Assembly (NCBI GenBank): GCA_030248195.1
Contig: JASAND010022100.1
Span: 1-64,000 of the forward strand
Direction of reading: 5' to 3'
Source of the DNA: Trissonchulus latispiculum
Lineage: Eukaryota > Nematoda > Enoplea > Enoplida > Ironidae
Length of the DNA: 64,000 nt
Of the stretch, positions 57,906-64,000 are shown one piece after another; position 1 is the first letter of the stretch; every line of letters starts with the position of its first letter. The position numbers were made by a program, and so were the translations under genes. A model generated the notes under the pieces. The model was not told the origin of the DNA, did no database searches, and saw nothing but the letters and a program-made list of their open reading frames with translations.

Positions 57906-58303
57906 TTAAACTACAGTAAATTTCTTCAGGCCGTTTAAATTATACTCATCATCACCCCAAAGGTCCTGGCGTTGCTAAAACAAGGTTAACATAAAGCTAA
58001 TATGATTAAAACATTAACAGAAACAGCTTATTAAAATTAATTTCAGATATCACAGCTTTCAATAAGTAAAAGTGAAACATGTTGCAATAAAAATTAAAGA
58101 ACTCAAGATTTTGTTTGCAGTTTTGATTTCATTCTGCTGCTGTGCTATACTGCAAGCTCTGCTAGTTGTTTATCTGTGCAGCATTGCTAAAATCAGCAGT
58201 GCTTAATGCTTAAAAGTTTGGGTTTTGCAAGACCATACCGTACTTCTAAACAGTATCTTTTCTCGCAATCGTCGAGCGACATCAGGGTTCACCGGGGTGT
58301 AAT
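57906..58303 (-). CDS. Last two exons of an unidentified minus-strand gene
   Basis: Exon 58303-58239 (acceptor ctaatttgtttcag, donor ACG/gtatggtc) enters in phase 1 and leaves in phase 0. Exon 57974-57906 (acceptor accttgttttag) is entered in phase 0 and stops TAA. The frames agree. Together they encode YTPVNPDVARRLREKILFRS, T, QRQDLWGDDEYNLNGLKKFT and VV. The tail is charged, with no Cys. Upstream exons were not found; the phase-1 entry matches the donors used in the cassette family. Confidence 0.6.
57980..58230. other. Intron between the two terminal exons
   Basis: 264-nt GT-AG intron (57975-58238), AT-rich, no other feature. Confidence 0.5.
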
Positions 58304-58812
58304 CTGAAACAAATTAGTATAAATAAGTTCCTATGTGCATACATATGTCGTGAGTTAAAGTGTTTTATAAAACTATGTGTTCGCAAAAAATTTTGCGTAA
58401 AGCTGTGATCACGAAGAGCTGTTGCGTAAAAACTAGGCTTAAGCAAGGAAATTTGTGCAGTCGTGTTAAATTAAAATTCTGCTATAGAAACGTTTTGAGA
58501 AATTACTGATCTTTCCTTTTAAGTATATTAGAACATAGTTTCAGTCCCTTTGTACTTGCAATTTAAATCAGTTACTGTTTAGTCTTTAGCTAATAGAGTT
58601 TACTTTACAGTTTACACCAAACTTGAAATATATCCGCTCTGCCTTATTTTTGTTTGTTGATTTTGCAAACTTCGTACTACTTCGTCTAAGCGATAAACGG
58701 ATATCCGGCATTTTTAAACCGGATATTATCCAAACATAAAATTATCCGCATAGCCGTATATACAATGCCCATCCCTGATTCAAATTGCATGAACAACCTG
58801 CTAGAAATTAAT

Positions 58813-59118
58813 GTCTGACACAAAAATGTGTGTACAAAATCTGTAAGGCCTCCGATTTTTTTCGTTTTTGTGTCAATCGATGCGTCTTCGGACGGGAAAA
58901 TTTTTCCGAAAGAATGAGCTGAATAGCTTGAACGGTCCGAACAAATTCCCCGAAAAACCGATATTTTAAAATTTTTGAAATTTTAAAAAAATTTAAATTT
59001 TATAAAAATGTTTGTCTCGCTGCAAGGATTCCGAAAATATATGGTTTTATGGAGTTACGACGTATATTGAGTTCACTGGAGGCCTTACAGATTTTGTACA
59101 CACATTTTTGTGTGAGAC
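58813..59118. mobile_element. 306-bp MITE with 41-bp inverted ends
   Basis: The terminal 41 bp (58813-58853 and 59078-59118) are reverse complements with one mismatch; they start GTCT(G/C)ACACAAAAATGTGTG. The interior is AT-rich with short mirrored words. No clear target duplication. Confidence 0.8.
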
Positions 59119-59212
59119 TTTAGTTCTAATGCACTCTATAGAAAACGCGCATCTGTTAAATATTAGCAACCCAGAAAGGTTGAAATTAGTGTAAAATAAA
59201 CTAATCTCAACA

Positions 59213-59286
59213 TCCGGGGACGTGACGCAGGTGGTAAAGCGTTCTACTCTTAATCCAAAACTCAGCGGTTCGATCCCCGCCCTGGA
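59213..59286 (+). tRNA. tRNA-Lys(CTT)-like sequence, probably pseudogene or SINE head
   Basis: Acceptor halves TCCGGGG and CCCTGGA pair, a D-arm GGTGGTAAAGC and B box GGTTCGATCCC are present, and the anticodon loop reads CTCTTAA. The anticodon stem and T stem pair poorly, so a functional tRNA is doubtful. Confidence 0.45.
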
Positions 59287-59654
59287 CACTTTTCTTCACA
59301 TCTTGCAAGCCTGATTTCAACCTTTCTTTCACAGAGCAATTTCTCAAAACCTAAAAACTAATTTTTGACACTATTACGCACATACTTTTGGCTAACCCTA
59401 GTTTTACGCCAGTTCTAACATCTATAATATCTAACATCAAACTTATCAAGCTCAACTACATAAGCATAAAGCAACTTCAGGCTATAAGCAAATACAAACC
59501 AACTTCTCAGCTCATCACTAAAGCACACACCATATTATCATGATTTCTGAATGCTATTTTAACAGGAAGGAAGACTTAGCTCAAGACATGTTCATTGTTC
59601 ATGCTTTAAGTGAAAGTGAATTAGACATTATGGAAAAATTGTAAATAAACTTCC

Positions 59655-59770
59655 TTATGCCATACTTCGCCCCCATCCTTGCCAGCTCGATTGCTGGCCG
59701 CGTTGAGCCTCAGGTCCACCCCGGCCCATCCATGCAGCGGCGGCTCCACTTGGTCCTGGTCTACCTGGTG
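59655..59770 (-). CDS. Terminal exon encoding a Gly/Pro/Trp-rich tail
   Basis: Acceptor tatatttactttatag, phase-1 entry, 116 nt, stop TAA. Reads PGRPGPSGAAAAWMGRGGPE followed by AQRGQQSSWQGWGRSMA. The first part is collagen-like. Its entry phase would fit the cassette-family donors; upstream exons were not found. It could be an alternative terminal exon to the 57.9-58.3 kb pair. Confidence 0.5.
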
Positions 59771-59789
59771 CTATAAAGTAAATATACAC

Positions 59790-59835
59790 GTATATTATAT
59801 TATATTATATATATTATATTATATACATACATGTA
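59790..59835 (+). repeat. TATAT microsatellite
   Basis: Imperfect 'tatattatatt' units next to the 59655-59770 exon, contributing to its upstream pyrimidine-poor region. Confidence 0.6.
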
Positions 59836-59889
59836 TATGCTATAAACGTCCTCTGTCACGTCAAGTAGCACATCACACTCATGCATAAA

Positions 59890-60480
59890 ATGCAGCAAAA
59901 GGAAGTTTCTTATTTTGTATTGTCCCTGAAGAATGCCGTGATATCGATTTTTATTGGAAACGCAACAGTGCAATTTTCACAGCACAGAAGTTAGTTATTT
60001 AGCTTGTTCGGGTGATGTCTTATTTCTTAGAAAACGATAATGTCAACTCTAATTAAAAACAGCTCCAGCACATTTCTTTTTCGCCTTCCACATTGTAACA
60101 ATCACACACTTTCAACCTTGCGAAAAGACTCCGTTAATTATGAGGACAATTATTCAGTATCAGCTGGAAGTCCTACCAAGCAGCCAAAAAGCAATAATTC
60201 TCAACTAAGCGTACTCTGTCCTAAACTGTGTAATACAAACTGGAGTGAGTCGCACCGTAAAAAGAATAGTAGAGCATGTGATTCAACTGAAACGTAGGGA
60301 TCTGGTTCATTAACATAATTATCCTTTAAAAAGGAAAATACAGCAGTAGAGCAAAAGGTTGCGACGAAGCACTGCAGCTTGGGTGAAACTAATAGGAAAC
60401 AGTACAAAAAATCGACTCTCCAGTTCTTTCTTAATATAATCAAGATGCCATCCGTGCTAAAACTGCATAATTCAGTAATT
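59890..60480. other. Unassigned stretch
   Basis: Two overlapping frames on opposite strands (60040-60297 plus, 60201-60443 minus) have no supporting features. Confidence 0.3.
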
Positions 60481-60488
60481 CAGCTTAA

Positions 60489-62031
60489 GGGGGGCGACTA
60501 AACTTTTGCCCCGACTTTGTCCGATTGGCCTACTTTTTGGCGAAGTTATAGAGCATTGGTGTGGTCAAGAAAATACATGGTCGGTGGTTCTTAGCTGCCT
60601 TCCAGCCATGCGCAGCCGTCGGGTTTATGTGCCCGACCCCCCCCCCTTTTTCACAACTACCAACATTATTAATTAAAAATTTCTGCTGGCTGCAACACAC
60701 TAGCTCCAAAGTTGCCATTTGCCAATATGATTTGGCACATGTGCCCCTATCTGCAGAAAAATACTAGACGCCTCTATCTTAACTGCATCTAAGGGAATTA
60801 CTCTTCAAATTTGAAGTTTCGTCAAAAATCTTAAAATTTTTGGCTAACGAAAGGAATATTTTATTACTGGTGCGAGCTATAAGGCTGTAATTTGGCATAA
60901 AAGGAGGCACTATAGGAGTCCTCATTTGTGCCAAATGGCAAGAAATTCTGCAGAGTGAAAAAATTTTTATGCCAGCTTTAATCTTCAAAAATTGCTAAAA
61001 TCGCCTTTTTTGCGCAATGGTACCCCAGAAATCGAAAAATTCAAATTTTTCGAAATTAAAATTTTTTGAAATATTTGAACTCAGCGTGGTCGAAAACACA
61101 CCTACAAACGATTTCAGATCGATTAGTCAAGGTTTGAGACTTCTATGGCTGCAGAAAGCCTCTACACAGGATCCGACAGACTGAAAATGGCGGTTTCGGC
61201 AATTTTTGAAGATTAAAGTTAACTTAAAAATTTTTTCACGCGGTAAAATTTCTTGCCATTTGGCACAAATGGGTACTCCTACAGGGTCTCCTTTTATGCC
61301 AAATTACAGCCTTATAGCTCGCACCAGTAATAAAATATTAGTTTCGTTAGACAAAAATTTTTAAATTTTTGCCGAAACTTCAACTTTGAAGAGTAGTTCC
61401 CTTACTTGCAAATAAGACACAGACTTCTAGTATCTTTCTGCGGATAGGAGCACATGTGCCAAATCACATTGGTGAATGGCAACCTTGCAGCTTGGGGTTT
61501 GCAGCCAGCAGAAATTTTTAATTAATTACAGAGATAACCAGGATCAATTGGTATCGTTCGAAATGTCTTTTTATAAGCTGTGATTTGTAGGAAGTAGAAT
61601 TTTTAATTACGGCTTACAGCTTTCAGAATATTTCTTCAAACTTGCTGACTCCCAATTTTAACATTGCAAAACAGTTACATTTGGCTGTTCGCAAACTTAA
61701 AAAATTAATTAAAAATTTTTGAAGGCCTAAATTAAAATTCTGCTTCCTACAAATCACCCTTCGAGATCGTATATAGGATATAGGATGGACGTTGAAGTGC
61801 TCCATTTTGTTGTTGGCGAGATTTCTCTGGCGCACGGAAAAAATCACCACTTTTTCCGTTTCCTATGTTTAGCACATACTGACATCAACTTTGAGGTGAA
61901 ATTACTCGCTAACCGTAAGAGATCCGACCTGCATTTCAAAAACTCGTTAAAATATACCAATCGGACAACAAAATATGTGAAAATGAGCAAAATCGGAGAT
62001 GGTCGAAAAATCGGCCAAAAATGCCCCCCCC
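60489..62031. mobile_element. G-run inverted-repeat element with inner palindrome
   Basis: Left end TTAAGGGGGGCGACT (from 60485); right end read inward AAAAGGGGGGGGCATTTTTGGCC, which matches the left end of the 31.7-kb element for about 60 bp. Inner arms (about 60665-61005 and 61190-61535) are inverted copies, for example 'cataaaaggaggcactat' with its partner near 61290. The right flank is TTTTAG rather than TTAA, so the target duplication is damaged. No transposase. Confidence 0.6.
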
Positions 62032-62039
62032 TTTTAGCA

Positions 62040-63090
62040 ATTTTGGAATTCTAATGTAGCCTGTCTTGGTGGATACAATTGTCGATTTTGAACGAAGATT
62101 ATTCTAGAATTTCTTTGTATTTGTTATTGTTGTTGTAGATCTCCTTTCCTCCTATATATCTGCTGTTAACCATGACGCTTTCTTACCAGTTGGCTGGCTG
62201 GCTAGTTTGTTGTCGGTAGGTTTTTTCTTTATATACACATATTACGTAGTTTGGTGTTTTTATCAAACGTTACTTTGCCGGTTTTGCTCAGGAAAACCTG
62301 ATTCTTAATGTGAACTATTACACGCGCATGTTGCGGATTCTTGCCCGTTTTTAGGGTTAGTGTACAAGTTTTCAGAATAGTTCACAACTGTCCCCCGGCC
62401 CGCGTCCAGGATTTTGAAAAGAGGGGGGGGTTAATGTTACAATATTCAACGAGGGGGGAGATAAGGGGCGGAGTATTGATTGATTGATAGTATTTTGCAG
62501 TTCGACTTGGATGAATATTTCTGTTCTATGGTTTTTGTTGTAGCATGGTTTTCCCCTCCCTCCCTTCCTATTTCACTCTTCATGGAGCGTGGCACACTCA
62601 GTTGGCTGGCTGCTTATGGTGCCCTATTGATAATATTTGTTGTCGGTATGCTAGTTTGCGACTTTTTTTGCATATTTTTTACAAAATCTTGCTTTGATAT
62701 TATTTTATCTTGTGGAAGCCTGCCAACATCATTGTGCTGAAAATTACTACAATACTGGCATTTATTTAGGGTTTTGAAAGTGAGGCGTGCTTCCCCCCAC
62801 CCCATGGAGGGAAAATTGGGGGAAGCGAGCCCAAGGTATAAATATGCCTAAATTTTCATTAAAAATTAATCAGCGTTTTTAAGGTAAAAACGCAAAAAAT
62901 AGCTGTCTTTAAGCTTAAAATGAACTTCCAAATCCAGTCCAAAAATTAAATAAAAAATGAGAAAATTTTTGAATATTTGTCCTCAAAAACATGCCAGAAA
63001 GTGGGGCCCCCCACCCCAACCCCCACAAAAAAATGCCAGGAATATTTTCTTTTTCTCTTAGCTTTCCTGTTATTTAAGAGGTGTCCACTA
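62040..63090. other. Unassigned stretch with G/C runs
   Basis: G runs near 62426 and 62452 and C runs near 62794 and 63007. The open frame at 62480-62740 is hydrophobic by T-richness only. Confidence 0.3.
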
Positions 63091-63101
63091 TTTTAAGTCG
63101 C

Positions 63102-63488
63102 CTACGTAATTGCTTTTGTCCCATCTTTATTCTCAAAAACTGCCTCCCCTTTAGAGTGAGCCTTTTTAGTACGCAGGAGTAGGGAGACCTCTATCATTGG
63201 CGAGGGAAATTCGCTGAGCCTTCCGCCATCGCTTTTAGCCAGTATATAAGCCAGGAAGGAATCGATCGAATTAGACAGAGCGGACCTCCTATGTTGTCTG
63301 GCCTCATACTTGCCATGGTTCTTTGGCTCAAAATGGCTCCGTTTCCTTCCAGTAGTAATGAAGGAAGTATGTAATAGTTTATGCGATGTCAAAATAAAGA
63401 ACGACGAAGCCATAATGCGGAATAGGCAATCACCAATAACTACAATGCAAACTTTGCACTGCACTTTCCTGGTCGACTTTTCAAACAT
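63102..63488 (-). other. Unrecognised 128-codon open frame
   Basis: The second half (ARQHRRSALSNSIDSFLAYI, then LAKSDGGRLSEFPSPM) reads like coding sequence, with no signal peptide or Cys pattern. No family or splice support; possibly an element remnant. Confidence 0.2.
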
Positions 63489-63489
63489 T

Positions 63490-64000
63490 TTGTTGTTGGG
63501 GCTCTACTGACTTCACTGGTGTTTGAGTATTCAGTCCGTATACAGTACACTAACAGTATATATACTGCAGTACACACGTTATACTTATACGTGTATGTAC
63601 GTATATATCCAGCTATGGACTACCATGCTACCACGAGTACATATTAACTAAGACAGTGGGACACTCTGTTTAGGCTTGCGACATGATCTGCACGATAACG
63701 GTTGACCCACCCACCACTAGTGATGTGTCAGGCACTGATACTGTTTTGGAAGGAGACCTGAAACTGAAATTATTTTAGGCCGCCGATTGAAACTAGTTTC
63801 AGTCTCGTCTCAAAACATGGAGGTTGGAAGGTTTTAAGCCGTCATTTCGTTAATATTTTGCAGTGCTGGCCATGTGATTTCTGAATGCTATAAACGGTAC
63901 TTATCTGAATGAACTGAAACTAATAGTCCGCCTTAAACTAAAACTGAAATTGAAACTATTTTGCGTTCCCGACTGACACTGAAAATAACATCGGTTACTG
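63490..64000. other. Unassigned end of window
   Basis: 'agtatata' and 'tatactg' words near 63540-63610; no gene seen. Confidence 0.3.

Noticed and set aside
59213..59286. Functional tRNA-Lys gene
   Set aside because: Anticodon and T stems pair poorly, so it is recorded only as a tRNA-like sequence.

Overview
This window is animal (metazoan) nuclear DNA. It is AT-rich and intron-bearing, with AATAAA poly(A) signals, GT-AG introns, a tRNA-derived SINE, an APE-type LINE, a Penelope-type GIY-YIG relic, a Maverick/Polinton-type DNA polymerase relic and many foldback elements. I see no operons, ribosome binding sites or CRISPR arrays. The species cannot be named from the sequence; a marine or soft-bodied invertebrate is an inference. 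Most of the long open frames are chance or lie inside repeats.

The real gene content is mostly in small exons that had to be found by splice sites and phase. The main discovery is a family of at least three paralogous genes for short secreted proteins: gene A (minus, 23.2-30.2 kb), gene B (plus, 38.76-42.65 kb) and gene C (minus, 52.2-56.07 kb). Each has a conserved TATA promoter, a non-coding leader exon ending CGA/GTAAGTT, and a signal-peptide exon. A and C then have small exons whose lengths are multiples of three, with every coding intron in phase 1. The terminal exons of A and C have the same coding length (146 nt) and share a KR-A(I/L)RHQ-KR motif ending in RRR-stop. B goes straight to a homologous terminal exon expanded into GGGS-type repeats with no dibasic sites. 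The layout resembles a cassette-exon prepropeptide system. Further small exons of similar style lie at 34.8 kb (plus) and at 57.9-59.8 kb (minus). An unrelated 80-codon exon is at 9.36-9.60 kb (minus).

Layout. 1-5.7 kb: no recognised gene. 5.7-11.1 kb: a TTAA-flanked G-run element family, one copy split by a 2.57 kb hAT-like insertion that itself carries a large palindrome. 11.7-12.9 kb: a near-perfect 1.17 kb palindrome. 13.6-17.2 kb: homopolymer G/C tracts, an A+C-rich tandem array and a motif-rich MITE. 18.6-18.9 kb: SINE. 23.2-30.3 kb: gene A with two MITEs, a 748 bp solo LTR and another MITE pair in its introns. 31.1-38.3 kb: foldback and TTAA elements, an orphan cassette exon, a Penelope GIY-YIG relic, gag-like sequence and a 201-codon open frame. 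38.5-42.7 kb: gene B, whose last intron carries a 1.3 kb foldback ending 21 nt before the splice acceptor. 42.9-45.7 kb: a decayed LINE with a 2A-like motif, endonuclease and RNase H remnant. 46-49 kb: microsatellite, minisatellite and a decayed gag with a CCHC zinc knuckle. 49.8-51.4 kb: foldback and PolB relic. 52.2-56.3 kb: gene C. 57.9-59.8 kb: small terminal exons, a MITE and a tRNA-like sequence. 60.5-62.0 kb: palindromic G-run element. 62-64 kb: mostly unassigned.

All gene models rest on reading splice signals and frame by eye; no transcript or database evidence was available.
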